A DNA stretch of 64,000 nucleotides from Sycon ciliatum. Taxonomy: Eukaryota; Porifera; Calcarea; Leucosolenida; Sycettidae. Numbering within the stretch: position 1 is the stretch's first letter; every line of letters begins with the position of its first letter. A program made the translations under genes and the position numbers. Of this stretch, positions 43,600 through 55,979 are shown in pieces. The notes below the pieces were generated by a model. It ran no database searches. It saw only the letters and a list, made by a program, of their open reading frames with translations, and had not been told where the DNA came from. The stretch is taken from contig NC_088645.1 in assembly GCF_964019385.1 (NCBI RefSeq), forward strand, positions 22,734,255 to 22,798,254, written 5' to 3'.

Positions 43600-46500
43600 A
43601 AGATGTTCCATTTGAGAAAATTCAATTCCACATCTGTACCACTGCACCACGGAATTGCATTGGTACATTTTCAAGCAAACCTGTACCGTAATTAAACCCA
43701 GTCAAAATGTGTACATCATTCAACACTCCTTTTCACTGTTCAGCAAGCCACAGGGAGGTAGGACTTTCCGAGTTGCAATTTCCAGAGGACTTGCACACAA
43801 AACATACTCGCACCTATGCATGACCACCTCCAGCGCACACACATGTCTCGTCCAGTCTGAACAACACGTATGGGTATAATCAGTGAACACTTGTTACAAG
43901 AACATCGCTAGTGACACAGAACTACATTGTAGTGTGCAGCACGGTGATGACTGAACTCTGAACGTGTGCAATAAGAAAATTATAATGAAAAGTCATTAAT
44001 ACGTAGTGCCCGTGGATTCAGCAGCGTCTCGTCTCGTTCAGCATGCTTGCCAGTCAAACCAATTTCAAAGGCGTACAGCTGGTAGGACAAGTGCTTCACA
44101 CTGCTACCACCTCTTTTCTCTCCATACAGTGCTGGTATGCTACAGGGTAGCGTGATGTCTGAGTCGTCAACATTCTCTCTTCGAAACCACCATCGTCTCT
44201 GCACTGACGAGAATGCTGCATCGTACTTGTAATCGCAAACTTCCGCGTATCGGCAAACGTCATTTTCCAACGTAACATCTTGTGGCCTACTTCGGATCGA
44301 AACTTGATGCCGAAGAAAACGAGTGAAGTGAGCTGAGACAGAGTGAGCGAGTGAATATACAATGTATAGAATGTCAAAGAAATGATGAAAGATAGATTTG
44401 AAGCTCCGACAGTTTTGAAACGAGGCTTGAATGGTTGATCCTCCGTCCCCGGTTCAGGATATATGACTTGCCACATCCTTGAGAAGCCCGGGAAGATGTC
44501 AAAGTCATAATCAGCACCGATCCTCGACCTTCGTGATGCTCCACTGGTGGATTATCTGCATCAACATGCTGTTTGCTGCTTGACTGGTGTTACCAGCTGC
44601 AGTCCTGGTCGAGGTCGGAAGGTAGTGGTGACGTCAGATGATGATGAATCCCTTTTAAGGCCTTCCATAGGTCAGCTGACATCTTGCTCTAGCGGCCATA
44701 GATCCAGACACGGACCGTCCCAATCAGCTTCCCTTCAACAGCAGGCGTGCATGATCTGAATGAGGTTGGAGGTATGATTTTATACGGTGATGCCTGCACG
44801 TTCCGAAGTATGACCGTGGGAATAAAGTGTAATTTGTTTCACTCTGATTGTAGCAGGGTGACCCCGCTACGGACGATTGCTGGCGAGAAAATTGCACTTT
44901 AATACCAGCCGAGGCTTCAGCACAAAGTGGGAGTAAAAGCGTTGCGAACCCAATGATACCGGCATGGCAGACAGTTGACACCAGTGTTGGTTTACTATAT
45001 AGCAGTAGGAGCTGTGAATGATTATGTACTGTGTAGCTAGAGATGACACGTGACCAAGGTGACACGTGACTCATTCAGTGTTGGGTGGCTGGCGATCGCT
45101 AGGGTCCGGCGGATTCTGCCGGCAGAAAATTGGCAGATTTCGGTACTTTTTCTGGTAAGTTTCATGCATGTTTGGTATGTGGATGAAAAATGGAGCAGAA
45201 TTCGAGGAATTGCCCGCCATAAGGTTTGTATGGTTCTGCCAATTTCACTGCTTTTCGAGCAGAATCTGCCACCCTTTCGAGCAGAATCCGCCGGTCCCTA
45301 GCGATCGCACTTGTTCAACTGTCCTACTTCCAGTCACACCGTGCAGTACTAGTCTGAAGGAAGAATGGATATCTTCAACACCACCAAACCGATGGGCATC
45401 TACAGGAGCGAGAACAAGGTGAAAAGTCATGTACTTGAGGAGTAAGAGAGAGAGAGAGATTCCACCAGGGACTGCTAAAAACCAATTTGTTCAGTACTCC
45501 CTGTTTCGAATACAAGCCAAAAAAGTAGGGTCCATGGGTTGCACCCACACATGATTATCACCAGAACAATTCTGAATTCACACCTGGTTCTGTCCCGACG
45601 CCTTTCCTCTCCTCGCCCTGTCTCTCCGGACCTCTGTTTGTTCATCACATAACACAAACGAAGACACCATCAATACAAAGTCATGTAATTTTAAATTGGA
45701 GACCTTTTTGAAAGACTAAGATCACGGAGGACTTTTATGACTTGATTAGACCTATACATTGTATCCTGGATACAGTGTAATAACGGTAATGACGTCTACT
45801 TGTAACCAGTCTTCTCTACATCATCATTACTCTTTCAATAGTTTCCTGAAAAGGAGTTTTTTTTAATTAATGTAAAGCTGTCGAATGCAGTGCTTACATG
45901 AACTGTATTACGACTTGACTACTTAGCCAAATACTGAAGTAGTCTTTACATTTTTAAAGCCGGAATTTGTTTTTAACCAGTACTTTAAGTAGGATCATGT
46001 ACTGAGAAGGCGATAAAGTCATACACTACTAAACTGTGGACAATATTCGTAGAAAGATTTCATGGAATTCCCCCTAGTGTAAATCTTACCGTTAAGTTTT
46101 ACGATGCTGGGAATGAAGACGGTCTATTTGCTATAAAAATCATACGTGACATATCCTAACATGTGTGCCAATCAGTGTTGCTAGTCCCTATTAAATCACT
46201 AGCTGAGCTCTGTCGACGTGCCATCACTCTTACTCCCGATCGGAGCTCTTGCTGCGGCTGCAAAGTTCTACCGAGGTTTTCTAGTCAGCAGCCGTCACAA
46301 TGTTAAAACTGCGACTAACAAATCAGAGTGAAACAAAATACACTTCATGTCCGCATTTCACACCTCAGTCGAGGTGATGCCTTGGCTATGAAGAGCTATT
46401 TGTCTCGCCAGCAACCGATAACATGGTCACTCTGCGACCAACAATCACGGTGAAACAAGTTGCACTTCTTGGGCGCGGTCACATCTCAGTCGCAGTTGCA

Positions 46501-47720
46501 GGCGTCCCATTATAAAATCAAACATCCAAGCTCATTCAGTTCATGCACGCCTGCTGTTGAAGAGAAGCTGATTGGGAGGGTCTATGGCTGGAGCCATCAT
46601 CGCTGCAGCGAGATGTCAGTCGACCGGACGAAGATCATCACCACTACCTTCCGACCTCGACCAGGACTGCAGCTGGTAACACCAGTCAAGCAGCAAGCAG
46701 CATGATGATGCAGATAATCCACCAGTGGAGCATCACGATGGTCGAGGATCGGATAGGGACTGAGCAAGACACCTTCATAGCCTGACCCCAGACGAAGCAA
46801 GTCATTCAGAACAGTGATTCAACTTAAACGTTATTAATTTTTTCTTTCAATAACTCTGTCCCATCGCACTTCACTCGTTTTCACCGAAAACGTCAATTGC
46901 AAGTTCCGATAGAAAGGCGGACACACCGGAAACGTTAGAGAATACCATTGCATTTTGGCGATATTTGGACATTTGCGCCAAGCATTCTCGTCTGTGGAGA
47001 GAGGACGGTGGCTTGGAAGAGAGAATGTTGACGACTCAGACATCACGCTACCCTATGGCATACCAGCACTGTATGGAGAGAAAAGAGGTGGTAGCAGTGT
47101 GAAGCACTTGCCCTACCAGCTGTGAACCTTTGAAATTAGTTTGACTGGCAAGCATGCTGATCTGTCGTGGATGTCGTTGTATGGAGTAACACTTGGCCGG
47201 TTAGTTTGGTGTGGATGATGTTGGACTCTAGACATAGCTACTTTGTGTATGTGCATGCAGTCTTCACTGACTATCTGTATAGGAGAGTGGACTGTCTGTG
47301 CACTAGAGTGCAACTGGTCCACGAGAGTTTGTCATTGTCCCCGTGGCAAACTCGAATCTCGGAAAATCCCGAAAATGGGAAATAATTCTGAACATGGGAA
47401 GTGAGTGGATCCGACTAACAGTTATATCATTATAATTTTCTCATTGCATAAGTTCCAATCACAGTGTTACACTCTAGGTCTGTTTCACTGATTTTCTATA
47501 ACAAGTGATCACCGATACTCATACATGTATTGCACATGTTGTTCAGCCTTGACGATGTTGTGTGCGTTTGAGGTGGGTTCGCATGGATGCGAGTCTGGTT
47601 TGTGCACGTACAAGGGAATTCCAACTAGGAATGGGCCACCTCCCTGTCACGTGTGGCTTGCTGAGGAGTGAAGAGAAGCGTTTGCTGATGTATATATTTT
47701 GGACTGGGCTTGATGCTATA
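43600..47720. repeat. Long-inverted-repeat unit 1
   Basis: Left arm about 43640-45040, right arm about 46240-47720, inverted to each other. Shared marks: CCAGGACTGCAGCTGGTAAC, GGTGGTAGCAGTGTGAAGCA. The spacer holds a hAT-like MITE (45100-45300). The left arm lacks a stretch kept in units 2-4. No long frame conserved among units. Confidence 0.85.
45100..45300. mobile_element. hAT-like MITE, 201 bp, with empty site in unit 2
   Basis: Ends TAGGGTCCGGCGGATTCTGC and inverted TAGGGACCGGCGGATTCTGC, flanked by the 8-bp repeat GCGATCGC (45092-45099, 45301-45308). Unit 2 at 52480 has the site once, without the element. Relatives lie at 57705-57885 and 62925-63060. Confidence 0.92.
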
Positions 47721-48218
47721 AAAATAGGTGTGGTTGAAACTACTTGTAATCCAATGCAATATCGTAATGCAGTCAAACTGCTGGAGTGTTGCGCTTTCTC
47801 GAAGACGCAATCTTCCTACCATCGTACAGTCATAATACGGAAGATTAGCAAGACGAAATTCGCGTTCGCTTTCGCAAACATTAGAGAGGTCCAAAACTCT
47901 AGTTTAGTTCACACAAAATATCAAATTTAGTTTGTATTTATTTCCCAAAGGCATAGCCTATCGGGGGGATCTTTTAACAGTGAACATGATCATTGATTTA
48001 TATACTAATGGAGCGACTTGTTCAGGCAAATATATGCTGTTTATAATAATGAGCGCGAAATTGTGTCCAAAATTCTGAATTAAATTAAATCACTTGAAAT
48101 GTCACACTAATGTAGCGCTTTTGCCACCTTTGCGCGCTATTCCACCTGCTTATTCGTTCTTTACTCACTTTGCGCGCCCTGTTTCAGCTACCTGCCTGGG
48201 TATAAATTTGAACCCAGA

Positions 48219-49425
48219 CGAGAGCTTGGAAGCTCAGGGCCCTACGCTATGCTTTTAATGTAAAAAGGCCAGAAAATCCGATTATAAGGAGATAAAAAGG
48301 AAAAGAAGGAGCAAACCAAAAGCGGATGAAGTGAGAGAAAGATAACAATCCGCAAAAAAATCTGCAAATACTTTTGCCAAACTCATATTCAAACTGATTG
48401 AAACGTTTTTGCAATACAATGATGTAGCCAATTAACGGAAAAAAACATTTCCATCAGTTCTAGTAACATGTACGATGAGCTAGGCAAAAAATGTCCTGAT
48501 GTCTGTCCTGACGTTTTCTGTGACCGGCGCTTACTCTGCCGATCACGGGCGTTCTGGCCTCGACGGGATCTCTCTTCCGACGTTTCCTGTGACCGGCGCT
48601 AAATCGCCCGTTCACGCTTATTTTGGAGTCGACGAGATGTCTGTCCTGACGTTTCCTGTGACCGGCGTTGACTCTGCTGATCACGGGCGTTCTGGACTCG
48701 ACGGTATCTCTCTTCCGACGTTTCCTGTGACCGGCGCTGAATCGCCCGTTCACGCTTATTTTGGAGTCGATTCTGCGTCTGTCCTGACGTTTCCTGGGAC
48801 CGGCGCTGACTCTGCCGATCACGGGCGTTCTGGAGTCGACAGGATCTCTCTTCCGACGTTTCCTGTGACCGGCGCTGAATCGCTCGTTCACGCTTACTTT
48901 GGAGACGACGGGATCTCTCTTCCAAAGTATCTCTCTTCTAAAGTCTGTTTTTGCTGATTCATCCTATCACCTATTCCGCAACTAGCGTCCATTCTAATTT
49001 TATTTCCTCCTCGTCTCCCTATTAATTTTCTTTCCAAATCTCCCTCTATATCAGGGAGTTGTATACATAATACGACGAATATTGTGGCCAGCTGTTTGTG
49101 GCCAGCTGTTATGTATTCCTGTAGAACCTTTGTAGTCACAGATACGGGACAGATACGGTAGCTCCAGGCGTGACACAAGCACACAAACAAACAAACACCA
49201 AATCACAGATATTTTTTTATTGGACAGATACGGTAGCTCCAGGCGTGACACAAACACACACACAAACAAACAAACACCAAATCACAGATACGGGACAGAT
49301 ACGGTAGCTCCAGGGGTGACACAAACACACAAACACACAAACACACAAACACCAAATTAAAGCTGTGTGGACCCTGGCTAGCGCCAGACGTTACTAAAGT
49401 AACGTCTTCTGCATAGCTACGGGAA
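48219..49425 (-). mobile_element. 1.2-kb insert with STPR-like repeats; Helitron-like candidate
   Basis: Unit 2 reads straight through this point (cccaga/taatg at 55633-55641), so this is an insertion between A and T without clear duplication. It carries a 69-bp tandem repeat (48500-48930), a 75-bp repeat (49145-49345), and a hairpin AGACGTTAC/GTAACGTCT at 49386-49407, 18 bases from the right end. A-T insertion, tandem repeats and a subterminal hairpin are Helitron-style marks, but the usual TC start and CTRR end are not seen. Confidence 0.6.
48490..48930 (-). CDS. STPR-like 23-residue repeat protein fragment
   Basis: Minus-strand frame 48925-48599 repeats a 23-residue unit such as SQETSEERSCRLQNARDRQS, alternating two subtypes (SEER/SGQT). 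This matches the score-and-three peptide repeat (STPR), a DNA-binding repeat, which I also recall next to Helitron-encoded helicases. All three minus frames and one plus frame stay open because 69 is divisible by 3; this frame is chosen for its charged, family-like pattern. The frame stops at 48599 although repeats run on. Confidence 0.6.
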
Positions 49426-49759
49426 TAATGTACAATCAGTTGTCTGAGGATTGCCTTAGCTTTGCTATGTGCATGAAACGCAGCGTTACAGCAATGACCT
49501 AGCCGGCTGTTTCTGTTCTCTTCTGCCTTAGTGGTAGTGCTCCATCCTTGTGGTGTTGAGCACTCTAGGCAATCTGAGAACTCTCGCTATTGTTACCTTT
49601 TCATTATGTAACAAATTCAGTAAATTATTCATTCCTCGGGTTTGTCGAGGTGCAACTGAAGCTTCTTTTTTGGTCGTCTGGAGCTGTCCTACCGAGGTCC
49701 CATGACAAAATATTGGCATCATGGAAGGTCGGCAAGGCCGGTTGTTGTGAGCCCAATTC

Positions 49760-50095
49760 GTAGGATCAGAGAGCGAGCGATAGATAGAGAAGGAGAGAGA
49801 GAGAGTGAGTGAGGAAGAGCGCGAGGGAGAGTGAGTGTGCCAGCAGCAGCCAGCAGCGCTCCCTTGCAGTGTGGGGTAGGGAGTGAGTGTGCCAGCAGCA
49901 GCCAGCAGCAGCCAGCAGCAGCCAGCAGCAGCGCTCCCTTGCAGTGTGCCGGGGGTAGGGCAGTGTGGGGTAGGGCAGTGTGGGGTAGGGCAGTGTGGGG
50001 TAGGGCAGTGTGGGGTAGGGCAGTGTGGGGTAGGGCAGTGTGGGGTAGGGCAGTGTGGGGTAGGGCAGTGTGGGGTAGGGGCGTAACTATTAGTT
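49760..50095. repeat. Minisatellites: CAGCAGC words and 15-bp TGGGGTAGGGCAGTG
   Basis: About eight copies of the 15-mer (49963-50080) after GA-rich and AGCAGCC-rich stretches. The stretch is absent from the matching place at 55975. Confidence 0.93.
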
Positions 50096-50115
50096 AGTGT
50101 AGCTGTGAACTAAAT

Positions 50116-50595
50116 CAGCGACTGCTCTTACCCATATACTGCTCTTACCCATATACTGCTCTTACCCATATACTGCTCTTACCCATATACTGCTCTTACC
50201 CATATACTGCTCTTACCCATATACTGCTCTTACCCATATACTGCTCTTACCCATATACTGCTCTTACCCATATACTGCTCTTACCCATATACTGCTCTTA
50301 CCCATATACTGCTCTTACCCATATACTGCTCTTACCCATATACTGCTCTTACCCATATACTGCTCTTACCCATATACTGCTCTTACCCATATACTGCTCT
50401 TACCCATATACTGCTCTTACCCATATACTGCTCTTACCCATATACTGCTCTTACCCATATACTGCTCTTACCCATATACTGCTCTTACCCATATACTGCT
50501 CTTACCCATATACTGCTCTTACCCATATACTGCTCTTACCCATATACTGCTCTTACCCATATACTGCTCTTACCCATATACTGCTCTTACCCATT
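50116..50595. repeat. 17-bp satellite TACTGCTCTTACCCATA, about 28 copies
   Basis: Essentially perfect tandem copies. The matching place in unit 3 (56010-56030) has a single copy. Confidence 0.98.
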
Positions 50596-53500
50596 ATGCT
50601 CACATAGTGACCATTCTGCGATAGGAATACATGTAGGTTAAATTCAAGACAATTCAATTCCACAGCAGAATGACTTCACGTCGCAATAGCATTGGGTTTA
50701 CTTTCTATCAAACCTGTACGGTAATCTAACCAAGTCAAAATGCATACAACAGCCAACACTCCTCTTCACTCATCATCAAGCCACGGGAAGGTAGCATTTT
50801 CCGAGTTGCAATTATTTCCAGAGGACTTGCGCACAAAACATACTCGCACCCATGTATGACCACCTCGAGCGCACACACATGTCTCCGTCAAGTCTGAACA
50901 GCACGTATGGGTATAATCAGTGATCACTTATTACAAAAAACATCAGTGAAACAGAACTAGGGTCCAGCACGGTGAGTACCGAAATCTGAACGTGTGCAAT
51001 GAGAAAATTATAATGAAACATCATTAATAAAATGACTGCTGGCACACGCCACAGATTTGGACAAAATGGGAGAAATGTCTCAAAATACGCCATGTGCCAA
51101 GTTTCCACAATGTACTGGTCAGAGTAGTGCCAGTAGATTCAGCAACCTGCCCTCCTCCCAGTACATGAGGAGATTGGAACCCCATTATGCTCAGATTTTT
51201 CGATTTTCGGGATTTTCCAAGATTCGAGTTTGCCATGGGGAAAATGACAAACCCTCGTGGACGTGTTGAACTCTATTAGTCTCTAGATCTACTGGCAGTC
51301 CACCGCTATATAGTCAGTGAAGACACACAAAGTGGTTATGTCTTGAGTCCAACATCATCCACACCAAACTAACCGGCCAAGTGTTACTCCACACAACGTC
51401 CACGACAGTTCAGCATGCTTGCCAGTCAAACTGTTGTCAAAGGCGTACAGCTGGTAGGACAAGTGCTTCACACTGCTACCACCTCTTTTCTCTCCATTCA
51501 GTGCTGGTATGCTATATAGGGTAGCATGATGTCTGAGTCGTCAACATTCTCTCTTCGAAACCACCGTCCTCTCTGCACTGACGAGGATGCTGCATTCTAC
51601 TAAGTCTTGTAATCGCAAACTTCCGCGTGTCGGCAAACGTAACATCATGTGGCCTACTTCCGATCGAAACTTGATGCTGTCTGAAGAAAACGAGTGAAGT
51701 GAGCTGAGACAGAGTGAGCTAGTGAATATACAATGTATAGAATGTCAAAGAAATGATGAAGTACGAGTATACCAGCAAGACCCGAAGCTGTCCGTTTTGG
51801 AACGAGGTTTCAGCGGTGGATCCTCAGCTCCCGGTTTAGGGTCTATGACTTGCCAGTTGCCACATCCTTGAGAAGGCCGGGAAGATGTCAAAGTCATAAT
51901 CAGCACCGATCCGACCTTCGCGTCGTGATGCTCCACTGGTGGATTATCTGCATCATCATGCTGCTTGCTGCTTGACTAGTGTTCTCAGCTGCAGTCCTGG
52001 TCGAGGTCGGAAGGTAGTGCTGACGCCAGATCATGATGAATCCCTTAAGGCCTTCCATAGGTCAGCTGACATCTTGCTCTAGCGGCCATAGATCCAGACA
52101 CGGACCATCCCAATCAGCTTCTCTTCAACAGCAGGCGTGCATGATCTGAATGAGGTTGGAGGTATGATTTTATACGGTGATGCCTGCACGTTTCGAAGTA
52201 TGACCGTGGGAATAAAGTGTAATTTGTTTCACTCTGATTGTAGCAGGGTGACCCTGCTGACGATTGCTGGCGAGAAAAATAGCACTTAGCAGCCGGGGCT
52301 TCAGCACAAAGTGGGAGTAAAAGCGTTGCGAACCCAATGATACCGGCATGGCAGACAGTTGACACCAGTGTTGGTTTACTATTATAGCCGTAGGAGCTGT
52401 GAATGTACTGTGTAGCTTGAGATGAGTCATTGACACGTGACCAAGGTGATTGGGGACTCCATCAGTGTTGCGTGGCTGGCGATCGCACTTGTTGAACTGT
52501 CTTACTTCCAGTCACACTGTGCAATATTAGTCTGAAGGAATAATGGATATCTTCAACAACCAAACGGATGGGCATCTACAGGAGCAAGAACAAGGTGAAA
52601 CGTCATGTACTTGAGAAGTAAGAGAGAGATTCCACGAGGGAGTGCTAAAAACCAATTTGTTTAGTACTCCCTGTTTCGGATACCAGCCAACTAAGGTCTA
52701 TGGGTTGCACCCACACATGATCACATGATTATCACCGGCACAACTCTGAATTCACACCTGACTCTGTCCCGACGCCTTTCCTCTCCTCACCCTGTCTCTC
52801 CGGACCTCTGTTTGTTCATCACATAACACAAACGGAGACACCGTGGCATCAATACAAAGTCATGTAAATTGGAGACCTTTTTGAAAGACTGAGATCACGG
52901 AGGACTTTTATGACTTGATTAGACCTATACATTGTATTCTGAATACAGTGTAATAACGGTAATGACGTCTACTTGTAACCAGTCTTCTCTACATCATCAT
53001 TACTCTTTCAATAGTTTCCTGAAATAGAGTTTTTTTAAATTAATGTAAAGCTGTCGAATGCAGTGCTTACATGAACTGTATTACGACTTGACTACTTAGC
53101 CAAATACTGAAGTAGTCTTTACATTTTTAAAGCCGGAATTTGTTTTTAACCAGTACTTTAAGTAGGATCATGTACTGAGAAGGCGATAAAGTCATACACT
53201 ACTAAACTGTGGACAATATTCGTAGAAAGATTTCATGGAATTCCCCCTAGTGTGAATCTTACCGTTTAGTTTTACGATGCTGGGAATGAAGACGGTCTAT
53301 TTGCTATTAAAATCATACGTGACATATCCTAACATGTGTGCCAATCAGTGTTGCTCGTCCCAATTAAATCACTAGCTCTGTCGACGTGCCATCACTCTTA
53401 CTCCCGATCGGAGCTCTTGCTGCGGCTGCAAAGTTCTACCGAGGTTTTCTAGCCAGCAGCCGTCACAATGTTAAAACTGCGACTAACAAATCAGAGTGAA

Positions 53501-55140
53501 ACAAAATACACTTCATGTCCCCATTTCACACCTCGGTCGAGGTGATGCCTTGGCTATGAAGAGCTATTTGTCTCGCCAGCAACCGTTAACATGGTCACCC
53601 TGCGACCAACAATCACGGTGAAACAAGTTGCACTTCTTGGGCGCGGTCACATCTCAGTCGCAGTTGCAGGCGTCCCATTATAAAATCAAACATCCAAGCT
53701 CATTCTGTTCATGCACGCCTGCTGTTGAAGAGAAGCTGATTGGGAGGGTTCATGGCTGGAGCCATCATCGCTGCAGCGAGATGTCAGTCGACCGGACGAA
53801 GATCATCACCACTACCTTTCGACCTCGACCAGGACTGCAGCTGGTAACACCAGTCAAGCAGCAAGCAGCATGATGATGCAGATAATCCACCAGTGGAGCA
53901 TCACGATGGTCGAGGATCGGATAGGGGCTGAGCAAGACACCTTCATAGCCTGACCCTAGACGAAGCAAGTCATTCAGAACAGTGATTCAACTTAAACATT
54001 ATTAATTTTTTCTTTCAATAACTCTGTCCCATCGCACTTCACTCGTTTTCACCGAAAACGTCAATTGCAAGTTCCGATAGAAAGGCGGACACACCGGAAA
54101 CGTTGGAGAATACCATTACATTTTGGCGATATTTGGACATTTGCGCCAAGCATTCTCGTCTGTGGAGAGGGAGAACTGAAAACGTCAATTGCAAATTCCG
54201 ATAGAAAGGCGGACACACCGGAAACGTTGGAGAATACCATTACACTTTGGCGATATTTGGACATTTGCGCCATGCATTCTCGTCTGTGGAGAGGGAGAAC
54301 CGCAAACGTCAATTGCAAGTTCCGATAGAAAGGCGGACACACCGGAAACGTTTGAGAATACCATTACATTTTGCCGATATTTGGACATTTGCGCCAAGCA
54401 TTCTCGTCTGTGGAGAGAGGACGGTGGCTTGGAAGAGAGAATGTTGACGACTCAGACATCACGCTACCCTATGGCATACCAGCACTGTATGGAGAGAAAA
54501 GAGGTGGTAGCAGTGTGAAGCACTTGCCCTACCAGCTGTAAACCTTTGAAATTGGTTTGACTGGCAAGCATGCTGATCTGTCGTGGATGTCGTTGTATGG
54601 AGTAACACTTGGCCAGTTAGTTTGGTGTGGATGATGTTGGACTCTAGACATAGCTACTTTGTGTATGTGCATGCAGTCTTCACTGACTATCTGTATAGGA
54701 GAGTGGACTGCCTGTACACTAGAGTGCAACTGGTCCACGAGAGTTTGTCATTGTCCCCGTGGCAAACTCGAATCTTGGAAAATCCCGAAAATAGGAAATA
54801 ATTCTGAACATGGGAAGTGAGTGGATCCGACTAACAGTTATATCATTATAATTTTCTCATTACATAAATTCTAATCACAGTGTTACACTCTAGGTCTGTT
54901 TCACTGATTTTCTATAACAAATGATCACCGATACTCATACATGTATTGTACGTGTTGTTCAGCCTTGACGATGTTGTGTGCGTTTGAGGTGGTTACGCAT
55001 GGATGCGAGTCTGGTTTGTGCACGTACAAGGGAATTCCAACTAGGAATGTGCCACCTCCCTGTCACGTGTGGCTTGCTGAGGAGTGAAGAGAAGCGTTTG
55101 CTGATGTATATATTTTGGACTGGGCTTGATGCTATAATAA
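50596..55140. repeat. Long-inverted-repeat unit 2
   Basis: Left arm about 50640-52440, right arm about 53400-55130, spacer between. Very close to unit 1 (46460 and 53628 start the same stretch, 7168 bases apart). The flank 55140-55975 repeats 47720-48218 plus 49426-49760. Confidence 0.88.
54059..54420. repeat. 124-bp triplication inside the unit 2 right arm
   Basis: Three head-to-tail copies beginning AACGTCAATTGCAA; unit 1 has one copy at 46886-47000. Confidence 0.93.
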
Positions 55141-55979
55141 TAGGTGTGGTTGAAACTACTTGTAATCCAATGCAATATCCTAATGCAGTCAAACTGCTGG
55201 AGTGTTGCACTTTCTCGAAGACGCAATCTTCCTTCCATCGTACAGTCATAATACGGAGGATTAGCAAGACGAAATTCGCGTTCGCGTTCGCAAACATTAG
55301 AGAGGTCCAAAACTCTGGTTTAGTTCACACAAAATATCAAATTTAGTTTGTATTTATTTCCCAAAGGCATAGCCTATCGGGGGGATCTTTTAACAGTGAA
55401 CATGATCATTGATTTATATACTAATGGAGCGACTTGTTCAGGCAAATATATGCTGTTTATAATAATGAGCGAGAAATTGTGTCCAAAATTCTGAATTAAA
55501 TTAAATCACTTGAAATGTCACACTAATGTAGCGCTTTTGCCACCTTTGCGCGCTATTCCACCTGCTTATTCGTTCTTTACTCACTTTGCGTGCCCTGTTT
55601 CAGCTACCTGCCTGGGTATAAATTTGAACCCAGATAATGTACAATCAGTTGTCTGAGGATTGCCTTAGCTTTGCTATGTGCATGAAATGCGGCGTTACAG
55701 CAATGACCTAGCCGGCTGTTTCTGTTCTTTTCTGCCTTAGTGGTAATGCTCCATCCTTGTGGTGTTGAGCACTCTAGGCAATCTGGGAACTCTCGCTATT
55801 GTTACCTTTTTCATTATGTAACAAATTCAGTAAATTATTCATTCCTCGGGTTTGTCGAGGTGCAACTGAAGCTTCTTTTTTGGTCGTCTGGAGCTGTCCT
55901 ACCGAGGTCCCATGACAAAATATTGGCGTCATGGAAGGTTGGCAAGGCCGGTTGTTGTGAGCCCAATTCGTAGGACCAG

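Noticed and set aside
46460-46705. Frames kept in several array units (here, 53628-53873, 47562-47930, 54978-55346)
   Set aside because: Kept because the DNA is duplicated; the sequence matches no family and diverges in units 3 and 4.
48499-48957. Plus-strand 152-codon frame over the 69-bp repeats
   Set aside because: Open only because 69 is divisible by 3; the minus-strand frame has the STPR pattern.
50116-50595. CRISPR-like array
   Set aside because: It is a pure 17-bp tandem repeat with no spacers, in an animal genome.
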